A stretch of DNA of 64,000 bases from CAYGDP01 sp964348665 (GCA_964348665.1 CAYGDP010000023.1:4104-68103); one strand, 5' to 3'; positions 40,991 through 51,145 are shown, numbered from the stretch's first letter. A program made the numbers and translations. The notes: generated from the letters alone by a model not told the origin.

Positions 40991-42768
40991 GCGATACCCA
41001 GCAAGAACATATTTTGCGCGGCGTGGGCGTTTCGCCTGGCATCGCGCGCGGGCAGATTTTTGCGTTCGGTGGCGCCGACGAGACCGTCCCGCAACATCCG
41101 ATCTCCGCCGACCAAGTTTCTGCGGAAATCGGCCGGTTTGAGCAGGCGTTGCTGGCCACTCGCCAACAAATCATCACCATCCGCCATGAAGTTTCGCTCG
41201 CGTTGGGAACGCAGGACGCCAGTATTTTCGACGCGCACCTGCTCGTGGTGGAAGATGTGACGTTGGTCGAACAAGTTGTCCGGCGATTGCAAACCGAGCT
41301 TTGGAATGTCGAATATGTCTTCGCCCAAGTCGCGGAGCGTTACGCCGCAACGTTGGCCGACAGTGAAGACACCTATCTGCGCGAGCGCGCCGCCGATATT
41401 CGCGACGTGAGCCGGCGAATTCTACGAAATCTTATTGGCAAAGCGCACGAAGACCTGCGTCATCTTACCGGCGACCGGGTCGTTGTCGCATACGACATCT
41501 CGCCATCAGACACCGCCACGATTGACCGAGAGCACGTCAAAGGGTTCGCGACGGATATCGGCAGTCGCACCTCGCACACGGCCATCATGGCGCGCGCAAT
41601 GGAAATCCCCGCCATCGTCGGTTTGCGAGATGCCAGCCGGCGTGTTCACAGCGGCACGACCGTCTTGCTCGATGGTTACCAAGGGCTGCTGATTCTTAAC
41701 CCGACACCCGAAACACTAAAACGCTACGACGAAATTGAGACCCGGCACGCGGCGGTTCTTGCGCGCCTCATGTCTGAAAAAGACAAACCCGCCGAGACTC
41801 GTGACGGTCACCGCATCGTTCTCTCTGCCAACCTTGAGCAAATCGAAGAGGCTCATTCCGTCGCCGAGCACGGCGCCGAAGGCATTGGCCTCTATCGGAC
41901 CGAATTTCTTTTTATGAACCGGGAAATATTGCCAACCGAGGACGAGCAATTCGAGGCGTATGCGGGAGTCACCCGCCAAATCAAGCCGTATGCCGTCATC
42001 ATCCGCACCCTGGATCTCGGGGGCGACAAATTTCTGTCGCATCTCGATGTGCCGCACGAACTCAACCCATTTCTAGGGTGGCGCGCGATCCGATTCTGTC
42101 TGGAACGAGTGGATATCTTCAAGGTTCAACTCCGCGCCATCCTCCGCGCGAGCGCTCTCGGCAAAGTCAGGATCATGTACCCGATGATTTCTACCGTCAA
42201 CGAAATGATCCGCGCCAACGCCATCCTCGACGAATGTAAAGCCGAATTGAAAAACGAAGGGAAACCGTTTGACGAAAACATTGAGGTAGGTGCGATGATC
42301 GAAGTGCCCAGCGCTGCTCTGACGGCTGATGTGCTGGCTGCCGAGGCGGATTTCTTTTCCATCGGCACCAACGACCTGATTCAATATTCCCTCGCCGTGG
42401 ATCGCGTGAACGAAAAAATTGCGCATCTCTATGAGCCAACCCATCCGGCGATTCTCAAGCTCGTCAAAAATGTCGTGGATGCCGCCCATCAACACGGGAT
42501 CTGGGTCGGCGTCTGCGGCGAAATGGCGGGTGAACCGATTTTTGTGCCGCTCCTGGTCGGGCTGGGTGTGGACGAGCTTTCCACGGATCCTGCCACGACG
42601 CCCCGCGTCAAAATGATGATTCGTTCCCTTAATTGGAAAGATGCCGAAGCGCTCGCCGTCGAGGCGCTCAAGTGCCGCACGGGACGGGAAGTTTTTGCGC
42701 GCACACTGGCCATGGCGCGAAAAGTAGCGCCGGAGGTCATCGAACTTTCCACCCTCGCCGCGCCATGA
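40987..42768 (+). CDS. ptsI: Phosphoenolpyruvate-protein phosphotransferase, enzyme I
   Basis: Transfers phosphate from phosphoenolpyruvate to HPr. The 593-residue protein has the phosphohistidine motif in GSRTSHTAIMARAMEIPA, GIGLYRTEFLFM, and the C-terminal PEP domain with GTNDLIQYSLAVDR and the catalytic Cys in VCGEMAG. ATG 40987 overlaps ptsH. No sugar-specific EII gene is in the window, so the system may be purely regulatory or serve distant transporters. Confidence 0.96.
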   Translation: MSDTQQEHILRGVGVSPGIARGQIFAFGGADETVPQHPISADQVSAEIGRFEQALLATRQQIITIRHEVSLALGTQDASIFDAHLLVVEDVTLVEQVVRRLQTELWNVEYVFAQVAERYAATLADSEDTYLRERAADIRDVSRRILRNLIGKAHEDLRHLTGDRVVVAYDISPSDTATIDREHVKGFATDIGSRTSHTAIMARAMEIPAIVGLRDASRRVHSGTTVLLDGYQGLLILNPTPETLKRYDEIETRHAAVLARLMSEKDKPAETRDGHRIVLSANLEQIEEAHSVAEHGAEGIGLYRTEFLFMNREILPTEDEQFEAYAGVTRQIKPYAVIIRTLDLGGDKFLSHLDVPHELNPFLGWRAIRFCLERVDIFKVQLRAILRASALGKVRIMYPMISTVNEMIRANAILDECKAELKNEGKPFDENIEVGAMIEVPSAALTADVLAAEADFFSIGTNDLIQYSLAVDRVNEKIAHLYEPTHPAILKLVKNVVDAAHQHGIWVGVCGEMAGEPIFVPLLVGLGVDELSTDPATTPRVKMMIRSLNWKDAEALAVEALKCRTGREVFARTLAMARKVAPEVIELSTLAAP

Positions 42769-43553
42769 AACTCCTTGTTCTTGCGGCGGGATATGCGACG
42801 CGGCTCTATCCGCTCACGCTTCACACCGCCAAACCGCTGTTGCCGGTGGCCGGCCGCCCTATGTTGGAACATATCCTCGAAAAATTCCACGGCACCAACG
42901 ACTTGGACGTTGCCTATATCGTTGCCAACGCAAAATTCACGGCCGATTTTCAGCGCTGGGCGCAAACCTATTCTCCTACACGTTCAACAATCCAACACTC
43001 CAACACTCCATTGCCACAAATTAAAATCCTCAACGACGGCTCGACCAGTGACGAAACCCGCTTGGGCGCGATCGGCGACATCCGGTTTGTGATCCAATCC
43101 GAAACAGTTGACGATGATCTCATCGTTGTTGCCGGGGACAATCTTTTCACCGAATCCGCTGCCGATTTTCTCGCCGCCGCCTGCACCCGTGCCAAACGAG
43201 ACGAGGCGACCATCGCGGTGTACGATGTCGGTGATCTTGCTCAAGTCCGCTCCAAATACAACAGCATCACTGCCGACGCCAGCGCGCGTGTTACGGCCTT
43301 CGTCGAGAAAGACCCTCATGCCACCAGCACCGTGACGGCCATCTGTCTCTACTATTTTCCCCGCAGCACGCTCTCTCTCCTCGATCGGTATCTTGTAGAA
43401 AACCCGCGCGCAACCGACAAGCCAGGCCATTATATTCAGTGGCTTTACCGCCAAATTCCAGTTTACACCTACCGTCTCGGCGGGGTATGGTGGGACATCG
43501 GCAGTCCCGAAACGTATGCCGAAGCGAATCAATATCTCACAGCGAAGCCATGA
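42765..43553 (+). CDS. Sugar nucleotidyltransferase (RmlA/GalU-like)
   Basis: Makes an NDP-sugar from sugar 1-phosphate and NTP. The 262-residue protein starts at ATG 42765 (ATGA overlap with ptsI). It has the nucleotide-binding MKLLVLAAGYATRLYPLT, the lysine motif KPLLPVAGRPM, the metal Asp region VVAGDNLF and the C-terminal WWDIGSPETY. About residues 69-83 (PTRSTIQHSNTPLPQ) are encoded by a TCCAACACTCCAACACTCCA-type repeat, which seems to be an in-frame insertion. It overlaps metK. Base and sugar specificity cannot be told. Confidence 0.88.
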   Translation: MKLLVLAAGYATRLYPLTLHTAKPLLPVAGRPMLEHILEKFHGTNDLDVAYIVANAKFTADFQRWAQTYSPTRSTIQHSNTPLPQIKILNDGSTSDETRLGAIGDIRFVIQSETVDDDLIVVAGDNLFTESAADFLAAACTRAKRDEATIAVYDVGDLAQVRSKYNSITADASARVTAFVEKDPHATSTVTAICLYYFPRSTLSLLDRYLVENPRATDKPGHYIQWLYRQIPVYTYRLGGVWWDIGSPETYAEANQYLTAKP

Positions 43554-44728
43554 AACGAAAATATCTATTTACCAGCGAATCCGTCACCGAAGGTCACCCC
43601 GACAAGGTCTGCGACCTCATCTCCGATGCCGTCCTCGATGCGTGTCTCGTCGTGGATGCGCAGAGTCGCGTCGCCTGCGAGACCCTCGCCAAATCCGACC
43701 TCGTCGTCCTCGCTGGAGAGATCACCACCTCGGCCGAGCCGGATTTCGAGCTAATCGTGCGCGAATGCATCCGCGAAATCGGTTACATCAAAAAAATCAG
43801 CCCCGCTTTCAATGAAGACGTCAAAATTCTTTCTGCCATCACCCGTCAAAGCCCGGATATCGCCCAAGGTGTTGACGCCAAAGCCGCCGAGGGAAAATCT
43901 CACGCGGAGCAAGGCGCGGGAGATCAAGGATTGATGTTCGGGTTCGCCTGCTGCGAAACGACGGAACTCATGCCCGCCCCCATCATGTACTCGCATAATC
44001 TCGGCAAATCGCTCCGGGAAGCTCGCCGCAGCGGCAAACTCCCGTGGCTCCGTCCCGATGGCAAAACGCAAGTTACTGTCGAATACGACGAAAACAAACC
44101 AGTGCGCATCGCCACTATCGTCGTCAGCAATCAACATGCGCCCGACGTGAAGCACAAGGAAATCCGCGAGACCATCATCGAAGAGATCATTAAGAAAACC
44201 ATTCCCGCCAATCTGCTCGATAAAAAGACGGAGTATCTCGTCAATCCTACCGGTAAGTTTGCCGTCGGCGGTCCCGAAGGCGATGCGGGTCTTACCGGTC
44301 GCAAGATCATTGTGGATACCTACGGTGGAATGGGGCGGCATGGGGGAGGGGCGTTCAGCGGCAAGGACCCATCGAAAGTTGACCGCAGCGCCGCGTATAT
44401 GGGACGGTACGTGGCCAAAAACATCGTTGCCGCCGGCTTGGCGGAGCGGTGTGAAGTCCAGTTCGCGTATGCCATCGGTCATCCCGAACCGGTCAGTGTA
44501 TTCGTCAACACCTTCGGCACCGGCAACGTAGCCGATGCAGCGATCGAACGCGCCGTTTGTGAAGTCTTCAGCTTTAAGCCCGCTGCGATCATCAAACAAC
44601 TCAATCTTCTCCGCCCGATCTATCGCAAGACCACCAACTACGGACACTTCGGCAAAACAGGCGACGACAACACTTTCACCTGGGAACGCACCGATAAAGC
44701 CGACGCATTGAAAAAAACAGTAAAATAA
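43550..44728 (+). CDS. metK: S-adenosylmethionine synthetase
   Basis: Makes SAM from methionine and ATP. The 392-residue protein starts at ATG 43550 (overlap with the gene before) and has FTSESVTEGHPDKVCDLISD, the ATP-binding GAGDQGLMFG, and GGGAFSGKDPSKVDRSAAY. Although SAM is the ligand of the riboswitch at 18641-18772, no riboswitch precedes this gene; its expression depends on the upstream run. It converges on the large gene at 44748-50144. Confidence 0.97.
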   Translation: MKRKYLFTSESVTEGHPDKVCDLISDAVLDACLVVDAQSRVACETLAKSDLVVLAGEITTSAEPDFELIVRECIREIGYIKKISPAFNEDVKILSAITRQSPDIAQGVDAKAAEGKSHAEQGAGDQGLMFGFACCETTELMPAPIMYSHNLGKSLREARRSGKLPWLRPDGKTQVTVEYDENKPVRIATIVVSNQHAPDVKHKEIRETIIEEIIKKTIPANLLDKKTEYLVNPTGKFAVGGPEGDAGLTGRKIIVDTYGGMGRHGGGAFSGKDPSKVDRSAAYMGRYVAKNIVAAGLAERCEVQFAYAIGHPEPVSVFVNTFGTGNVADAAIERAVCEVFSFKPAAIIKQLNLLRPIYRKTTNYGHFGKTGDDNTFTWERTDKADALKKTVK

Positions 44729-44747
44729 CCTGTGCAAATTGTTCTGG

Positions 44748-47700
44748 TTAAGCTTGCGTTACGGCTTTGGCAAGGTTGGAAACGATATCGTTGTGGATAA
44801 GCGCGAGGTGGAGAGGGGAATTGGCTGTGGCAGATTCCGGCAATGGCGGTGCTATAAACTGAAACTGTGCAGGTAAGAGGTTGATCACATTTGCGAATCC
44901 CGAGCCCCTTTGTAAAGTAGTCACGCCGTCGGCTTCGGCGACTTTCCCGAGCTTTACCGAGCCAGTGAGGGTGCTGCTTTGAGGCACTACATTCGATAGT
45001 TGCAGCTCTTGGACTTCGCCATTAGTCTGCATGGTTAGACGCATCAAGCCTCCACCTTTCAGTGTTAGGGCAACTGAGTCGCGATTGCTATCGCTGTACT
45101 TGATTTTTGTGCCGAGGCCTAGAATGATGCCGAAGTTTCCACCTGCAACAAAATCGCCAGAAGGAAAGGAACCACCAAATTCTCCGTCGAGCCGGTCTCC
45201 TTCGATATCAGTGACCGAATCGAGAATTGAGTAACGGATGAGACGACCTTGCTTGATCGTTTTCAAGGGGGTTAGAGTTACGGTACGCGCAGTAGGGTCA
45301 TAGGTGATTGTGGCTATAGCCGTGGCGATATCATCGGCAGTTCCTAGCAGCTTATCGGTTCCCGCATTAAACACCCCGAAGTTGAAAGGGTTTTGGGCAG
45401 TTGCGGGATCGAGTGCTTCGCTGAAACGAATTACTACTTTGCTTATGTTTTTCTTTGCAGTAAGAAAATCCACAGCGACGAGAAACGGTCCGGTATCTAC
45501 GATGTTAGCAGTTGCGTCGGTAGAATTATTGGTTAGGTTCGGATCAATTTCCCCTGCTTGAACTTGTGCTGTAAAAGACAGATCTCCTTCTTCCGTCGGA
45601 ATGAGGGTGAGGCTAATATCGGACGAATTACCGGCGGTTACAGTACCCATATTGCAGGTGACCACTGAACCAATTGAATTGCATAATACAGATGGAGTTG
45701 AAGAAAGAAAGGTCAGGGTCGTTGGCAATACTGCCAAAAACTCCACAGACAAGCCGGGTTCTGGTCCGCTGTTTTGGACGTGGAATGAGTACGTAACGGG
45801 CGCTCCCACGCGGCTTGGACTGGGAGGCACCATTACAGCCAGGGCGAGATCGGATACCGCGTCCGTGTCCGCCATCTGGAGAATAGGCACTACACGGATT
45901 TGCCCTGTCGCCAGGAAACCACTCGACTCCGCTCCAAACTCTTTGTCGTTCAATTGGGCTACTACTTGGACGAGATGGTCACTGTTGAGACCGGTCAGTT
46001 GAAGCTCGAACGGCATATCCACGGGATTCGGTAGCCAACCGATGCCATCTTCGTTGCCCATATAGAAACTTCCGGGTATTTCGGTCAGAACACCAGTGGC
46101 AGAGCTGTATCCCAATCGTCTGCCGACCGCATCCACCAAAAATCCCTCGACCGGATCGAAGAAAACTGTGAGGAATGACCTCAGAACGGTGAGTCCGGCG
46201 GTGGCTGTTGAATTGAGCAAGTTGGATGAAAATGGATCGCCTTGAATAGTTAGCCCCAATTGGATCATGATACGACTCTGCACATCCAGATTGGAGACCA
46301 TTCCCGTGTGCGTAACATCTGTAAACCGTGCTTCTTCTAGCTTGGGGTTGGTTGGGAACAAACCTGCAGCCGAAATGGTTGGAACCGTTTCGTCTCCGCT
46401 GTTTGTAGCTGTGATATCATCGAAAAACACTGTGCTGAAACTTAGAACGGGGTTACTGATTATGTCGGTAAACGGCAACACACAGCACCCCGGACCTGTT
46501 TTTTGCTCGACCTCGGTTGGAGTTTCTTGACCGGTCCCGATTACATTCAGGATCGATCCAAGAATGTTGTCGAGAACAAGCTGCGGTCCACCGTTTGCAT
46601 TGAGATCTAGCAATAAGCTGTTACGGTCGGCCGGCCGATCATTGACGTCTACAACTGTGTCGCCAATTCTCAAGAATGGATAGGTTGCCAGCAAGGCTCG
46701 TATGGTAGGAACGTATTTTTCAATAAAAAGAATAGGGTCGGGTTCTTGAGTTGTTGGATTTGTGATGGATACTATTGTAATATCTTCGTCTGTACCATCG
46801 ATTGTTTCACCTTCCAGAACTTTCTCGTAGGCGTGATTAATGATTTTGGAAAAGACGAACCGATTGGTAGAGTCAAAATTCCAGTTGTCATGGAGCGGGT
46901 TCCATGCTTTCGAAGCGCCGAGGTTTGGCACACCTAGCATAATAAAGTTCCGCACCCGAGGCAGGTTTACCGTCTCGCCAGAGGAAAGCACAAATTCACC
47001 CCCGTAGCCATCACTCTGGAAATAAGAACGGGAAACAAGTCCGCCAGTACTGTGGGAAATGATATTGACCTCTTCGAGCGGTTCGGACGGAAATCGCGCG
47101 TGCCATGATTGCACCGCTTGTTTCAACCAAAACCCGAGATAATCCATACCAAAGACAAACTGGTCGGCAGTGATGTCTATTGCAGAACGAGTGATCGTGC
47201 CGTCCTGTGCCGCTTCGATTGGTCCCGGCAGGAGCCTCCAGTCGTAATTTGCGGAGAAGATGTCAAAATTATCCGTGTAACCTATATTTCGGAAGGTTTG
47301 AATCAAATCATCATAGACTCGCAAAAGCGGATCGATCAGCAGATCTTCGGGACGGACACCGCGATGTCGAAGCCAAAACGGATACTCGCTGGAGCGAGGG
47401 AAGGTCGCACCGATGCCAGGAACAATCAGCACTGGGGCGCGCGGTGGGCTGAACTCGGACGTGTTACCATCAGGATCAATAGCAGTGGCAGATATAAATT
47501 CATCAGAAACTAATTCAACACCAAAATTCAGCGAAAAAGTTACCGTCCCATCGTCGTCAGTAAGTTGAACCGTTGATCCTAGGAAACGGGATGAACCCCC
47601 TTGATTGTTTGTATCAGCAGATTGAATGGCAAACACCTCAATCGTATAGGCAGTGTTGGGAGCGCTCTCGAGGAGCCATCGAGTTTCAGTCAGTCCCGGT

Positions 47701-50144
47701 GACTGGCGGATTTGTGTCAAAACAGGAAAATTCTGCTGGAGATTGGAATCGAGATCGGCGTCCAGTGGGTCATTATCAGTACGTCCGTCCCCTCCCAAGT
47801 CAATGCGCATCAGCTCGTTGGAGAAGATGCGATTACGAGTGATCAGATTTCGATTGCCGAACTGGACAACGACACCTTCCGCTTGATTGAATGCGATACT
47901 ATTTGCGGCTCCGTCTTCGGTCCCGCCGACGGTGTTCAAACTTGCGCCTTCACCAATAAAAATACCAGGGCCGATATTTCCCAGCGGTGATAGGCCATTG
48001 AGTTGGATGCCAATGAAGTTACCTTGGAGGAAATTGTTAGTTGCGCTCGCGCCGATAATCTTTATACCACCCATTCCGTTTGATGAAATCACGTTGCGAG
48101 AGCCTGAAACTGTGCCGCCGATGAAGTTTTCAGGAGCATTTTCGATAACCACACCTCCAGCTTCATTTTGGAGGTCGGATGTGCCAGTGGCATTCGTGCC
48201 GATGAGATTGCCTAGCACGACATTACCGCTAGCATCGGCGCCGAAAATCAGGACGCCAATCTCCTGATTGCCAGCAATGACGTTACCAGATTGGGAAGCA
48301 ATTCCACCAATGGTATTATTCGGTGCGCCATTTATCGAGATGCCTAGCCGGTTGCTCAAGGGAAGATTCCCTTCATTATCGGTGCCGATATAATTGTTCG
48401 ATACCAGATTTCCACTGGCAGTATTGCCTTGGATTACCACGCCGAATAATTCATTGCCGGAAATTACGTTGCTGACAATTGCTGCGTTGCCTCCAATCGA
48501 GTTCCCGGAAGACTCTTCGATTCTTACCCCGTCACCGCTATTTCCCAAGTCCATCTCACCGGTCGGATTAGTTCCAATAAAATTGCCATGCACGACATTC
48601 CCAGTGGCGAGGTCGCCTCGGATCTCCACACCGCTTCCTTTGTTGCCTGAGATCGTGTTGGTGGAGCTCAGAGATCCTCCACCAATCGTATTGTGGGGCG
48701 CATTGGAAATGAAGACGCCGTCCATATTGTTTGGCAAGATGGCAACTGCAGGCGAGTCGCCAGCGATAACGAAATCTGTCTGTCCCACGTTGATTCCCAA
48801 GTAATTCCTCTGAATAAGATTTCCTGTCGCTGATCCACCGACGATTTCGATTCCATGCTGGTCGTTTCCGGAAATCAGATTGCCAGACCGAAGCGCAGTT
48901 CCTCCGATGGTGTTGTTTGGTGCGTTGCCAATGATAATACCGGACAGGGAATTACCACGGTCGATCGTTCCCGACGAGTCTGTTCCAATGAAATTCCCCA
49001 TGATTACATTCGCACCGGTCTGTGTTCCAGTAATGAAGACGCCTGCTTCGAGATTACTCGAGATAATATTTCCTGCTCCCGCCTCGACTCCCCCAATAGT
49101 GTTGTTGACAGCCGATTCACCCAGTCGTACACCGCTAAAGTGATTGGGCAATGGGTCATTCCCATTCAAACTCAAGCCGATCCAGTTTCCCATCACCTTA
49201 TTGCCGAACGCATCGTTGTGTATTCCAACGCCGTTGGCAAAATTGCCGGCGATCAAGTTACGCAACTGGGAATCAGCTCCACCGACAGTGTTGTTATTGG
49301 CTGTGTCTATATGCACACCGTCAAAACCATTTCCAATTGGTTGTGTTCCCAAAATATTTATTCCCACCAGGTTGCCAACCACCACGTTGCTGTTCCCTTC
49401 GATAATCTCGATTCCGCTCTCGCCATTACCCGAGATCAGGTTTCGAGCTGCGGGAACTGCTCCGCCAATCGTATTATTGTCCGAGACCACGAGAACGCCA
49501 ACCCCACCATTTCCACGATCCTGAGCGCCAGTAATATCGGTCCCAATGTAGTTACCATGGACAGTATGCCCACCACTTCCAAACAACAGTATACCTGCCC
49601 CGCCAAAGCGGTTGATGACCAAACCCGTCACGGTACTACTACTGCCCGAAAGAGCCAATCCTGTCGGGGTCGGTACATCCAGGATGGCTGACCCATCCAG
49701 CTCGATGATCGGCGTGACATTGAATCCCGGCTGGGTCTGGCCGTCAATTAACACAGGTTGGCTAACGGTCGGTAATAGGCTCAACGGGCGAATGGTCTGC
49801 TGGCCTGTAGCGATGCTAAATTCGATGGTGTCGAGAAATCCATCTGCATTGGCTTCCTGAATCGCTGCCCTCAATGTACAGATATTGCTTGGAGGAATGG
49901 GCGGTTCTGCTTCAGGATTACTAGCCGTATCGCAAATCCCATCCCCGAGTAAGCTGTCGCCTAAATCGGCTGTGGAATTTACTGTAAAGATAGAGGGTGT
50001 TGCACGATTTTCCAACCACTCGGCCACCAAAACTACGGAACTGATGGATGTTTGTGAACTAGGACACTCGGTCCGCGTACTTGGAAACGGCTTGCCTCTC
50101 CGCTTCGCAGCACGTCGCCTTCGAAATAGGGTTTGCCAATTCAC
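44748..50144 (-). CDS. Giant secreted protein: CSLREP motif, beta-helix, lipase-like domain, DUF11-like domain
   Basis: 1798 residues. The N-terminus is basic (FRRRRAAKRRGK), then VAEWLENRATPSIFTV, an 'LE-x-R' export-like motif shared with proteins at 61091 and 62382. Residues about 57-110 match the CSLREP type (DGICDT, CTLRAAIQEANA). Some 700 residues of parallel beta-helix follow, built on NTIGG, GNVISGN and GNFIGT repeats. About residues 900-1200 form an alpha/beta-hydrolase region like lecithin:cholesterol acyltransferase (PVLIVPGIGAT, nucleophile Ser in ISHSTGG). A DUF11-like Ig region (VTYSFHVQNSGPEPG) and a C-terminal 'RFSEALDPATAQNP' Ig-like region follow. Sampled GC is lower than in flanking genes, so transfer is possible. 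Role in adhesion or lipid/polymer attack is inferred. Confidence 0.85.
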   Translation of the reverse strand: MNWQTLFRRRRAAKRRGKPFPSTRTECPSSQTSISSVVLVAEWLENRATPSIFTVNSTADLGDSLLGDGICDTASNPEAEPPIPPSNICTLRAAIQEANADGFLDTIEFSIATGQQTIRPLSLLPTVSQPVLIDGQTQPGFNVTPIIELDGSAILDVPTPTGLALSGSSSTVTGLVINRFGGAGILLFGSGGHTVHGNYIGTDITGAQDRGNGGVGVLVVSDNNTIGGAVPAARNLISGNGESGIEIIEGNSNVVVGNLVGINILGTQPIGNGFDGVHIDTANNNTVGGADSQLRNLIAGNFANGVGIHNDAFGNKVMGNWIGLSLNGNDPLPNHFSGVRLGESAVNNTIGGVEAGAGNIISSNLEAGVFITGTQTGANVIMGNFIGTDSSGTIDRGNSLSGIIIGNAPNNTIGGTALRSGNLISGNDQHGIEIVGGSATGNLIQRNYLGINVGQTDFVIAGDSPAVAILPNNMDGVFISNAPHNTIGGGSLSSTNTISGNKGSGVEIRGDLATGNVVHGNFIGTNPTGEMDLGNSGDGVRIEESSGNSIGGNAAIVSNVISGNELFGVVIQGNTASGNLVSNNYIGTDNEGNLPLSNRLGISINGAPNNTIGGIASQSGNVIAGNQEIGVLIFGADASGNVVLGNLIGTNATGTSDLQNEAGGVVIENAPENFIGGTVSGSRNVISSNGMGGIKIIGASATNNFLQGNFIGIQLNGLSPLGNIGPGIFIGEGASLNTVGGTEDGAANSIAFNQAEGVVVQFGNRNLITRNRIFSNELMRIDLGGDGRTDNDPLDADLDSNLQQNFPVLTQIRQSPGLTETRWLLESAPNTAYTIEVFAIQSADTNNQGGSSRFLGSTVQLTDDDGTVTFSLNFGVELVSDEFISATAIDPDGNTSEFSPPRAPVLIVPGIGATFPRSSEYPFWLRHRGVRPEDLLIDPLLRVYDDLIQTFRNIGYTDNFDIFSANYDWRLLPGPIEAAQDGTITRSAIDITADQFVFGMDYLGFWLKQAVQSWHARFPSEPLEEVNIISHSTGGLVSRSYFQSDGYGGEFVLSSGETVNLPRVRNFIMLGVPNLGASKAWNPLHDNWNFDSTNRFVFSKIINHAYEKVLEGETIDGTDEDITIVSITNPTTQEPDPILFIEKYVPTIRALLATYPFLRIGDTVVDVNDRPADRNSLLLDLNANGGPQLVLDNILGSILNVIGTGQETPTEVEQKTGPGCCVLPFTDIISNPVLSFSTVFFDDITATNSGDETVPTISAAGLFPTNPKLEEARFTDVTHTGMVSNLDVQSRIMIQLGLTIQGDPFSSNLLNSTATAGLTVLRSFLTVFFDPVEGFLVDAVGRRLGYSSATGVLTEIPGSFYMGNEDGIGWLPNPVDMPFELQLTGLNSDHLVQVVAQLNDKEFGAESSGFLATGQIRVVPILQMADTDAVSDLALAVMVPPSPSRVGAPVTYSFHVQNSGPEPGLSVEFLAVLPTTLTFLSSTPSVLCNSIGSVVTCNMGTVTAGNSSDISLTLIPTEEGDLSFTAQVQAGEIDPNLTNNSTDATANIVDTGPFLVAVDFLTAKKNISKVVIRFSEALDPATAQNPFNFGVFNAGTDKLLGTADDIATAIATITYDPTARTVTLTPLKTIKQGRLIRYSILDSVTDIEGDRLDGEFGGSFPSGDFVAGGNFGIILGLGTKIKYSDSNRDSVALTLKGGGLMRLTMQTNGEVQELQLSNVVPQSSTLTGSVKLGKVAEADGVTTLQRGSGFANVINLLPAQFQFIAPPLPESATANSPLHLALIHNDIVSNLAKAVTQA

Positions 50145-50554
50145 TTTAATCGTTCCATTCAGAGGATAAACTAGCGAGTTGTTTGCCTAGAATTCAAGCT
50201 CAATAATTCACGCCGAATGTAGCAATAATAGGACCGATCCTTTTATGGAGATTACACTGGCGTAAAATTCTGTCCCTCACATGCTTCGACGACAAATGCA
50301 AATGAGTTTCTCTAACCCGCGTGTGCCAGCTCGGGAATAATTCTCGTTGTCGTTCTTGTTAGTCGAAATTGAGATTGTAATTTCGTTCCTTTATGTATCA
50401 AAGGAATTGATCGGTCGAAGGACGGTGGGGCAGGTGAAGCTTTGCGAGCGTTGCGCCAGACTGGTCAGGGAGCAATGCAGTAAGCCAAAGACTCATTGAT
50501 TCGCTTGCACTCGTGCCCGGTTTTGTGATACGAAATCGCCATTGGAGGTTATTT
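50145..50554. other. Intergenic region without a recognised gene
   Basis: 410 bases between two divergent genes. The sequence is relatively AT-rich. It holds one small hairpin (TTCCTTT 50386-50392 with AAAGGAA 50400-50406) and the GGAGG site of lemA at 50544-50548. I see no convincing promoter boxes; both flanking promoters should be here. Confidence 0.5.
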
Positions 50555-51145
50555 ATGGCTGGATCTCTGATTGCTTTGGCTGTTGTTGGTTTGATTGTTT
50601 TGGTGGCGTTGGTGCTGATCTTTTGGGCGATCGGCATCTATAACCGCCTCGTCACGCTCCGGCAAGGTGTGGACGCGAGCTGGGCGCAGATTGACGTGCA
50701 ACTCAAGCGCCGCTACGACCTCATCCCCAATCTCGTCGAGACGGTGAAAGGCTACGCCACACACGAGAAGGGGACGTTCGAAGCCGTTACCAACGCGCGC
50801 GCGGCCTGTTTGGGCGCGCAAAAACTCGGACCGGGAGGCGCGGGCCAACTCGCGCAGGCGGAGGGGATGCTCACCAGTGCGCTCAAGACGCTGTTCGCTG
50901 TCGCGGAAGCCTATCCACAGCTCAAAGCCAACGAGAATTTTCTGCAACTCCAAGGTCAGCTTGGCGAGACAGAAAATTTAGTCGCAGGCAGGCGTGGCGG
51001 CTACAACGAGACCGTGCGCGAATACAACACGCAGACGCAGCTCTTCCCCGCCAGCATCGTGGCGGGGATGTTCGGGTTCACCCAGCGCAGTTATTTCGAG
51101 GTGGAGAATCCAGAGGAACGCATCGCTCCAAAAGTGAAGTTTTAA
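50555..51145 (+). CDS. lemA: LemA family protein
   Basis: A 196-residue protein with one N-terminal membrane helix (LIALAVVGLIVLVALVLIFW) and the LemA helical domain (YNRLVTLRQGVDASWAQIDV, LKRRYDLIPNLVETVKGYA, LGETENLV, YNETVREYNTQTQLFP). LemA proteins sit in the membrane, with unknown function. ATG 50555 follows a strong GGAGG. No partner gene (TPM-domain or peptidase) is nearby. Confidence 0.92.
   Translation: MAGSLIALAVVGLIVLVALVLIFWAIGIYNRLVTLRQGVDASWAQIDVQLKRRYDLIPNLVETVKGYATHEKGTFEAVTNARAACLGAQKLGPGGAGQLAQAEGMLTSALKTLFAVAEAYPQLKANENFLQLQGQLGETENLVAGRRGGYNETVREYNTQTQLFPASIVAGMFGFTQRSYFEVENPEERIAPKVKF

Noticed and set aside
43400..43550. Riboswitch ahead of metK.
   Set aside because: The region is coding for the nucleotidyltransferase and has none of the SAM aptamer core.
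47900..49700. Periodic repeats suggesting a CRISPR or tandem array.
   Set aside because: They are degenerate and follow the codon pattern of beta-helix repeats in the giant protein; no exact repeats or spacers exist.
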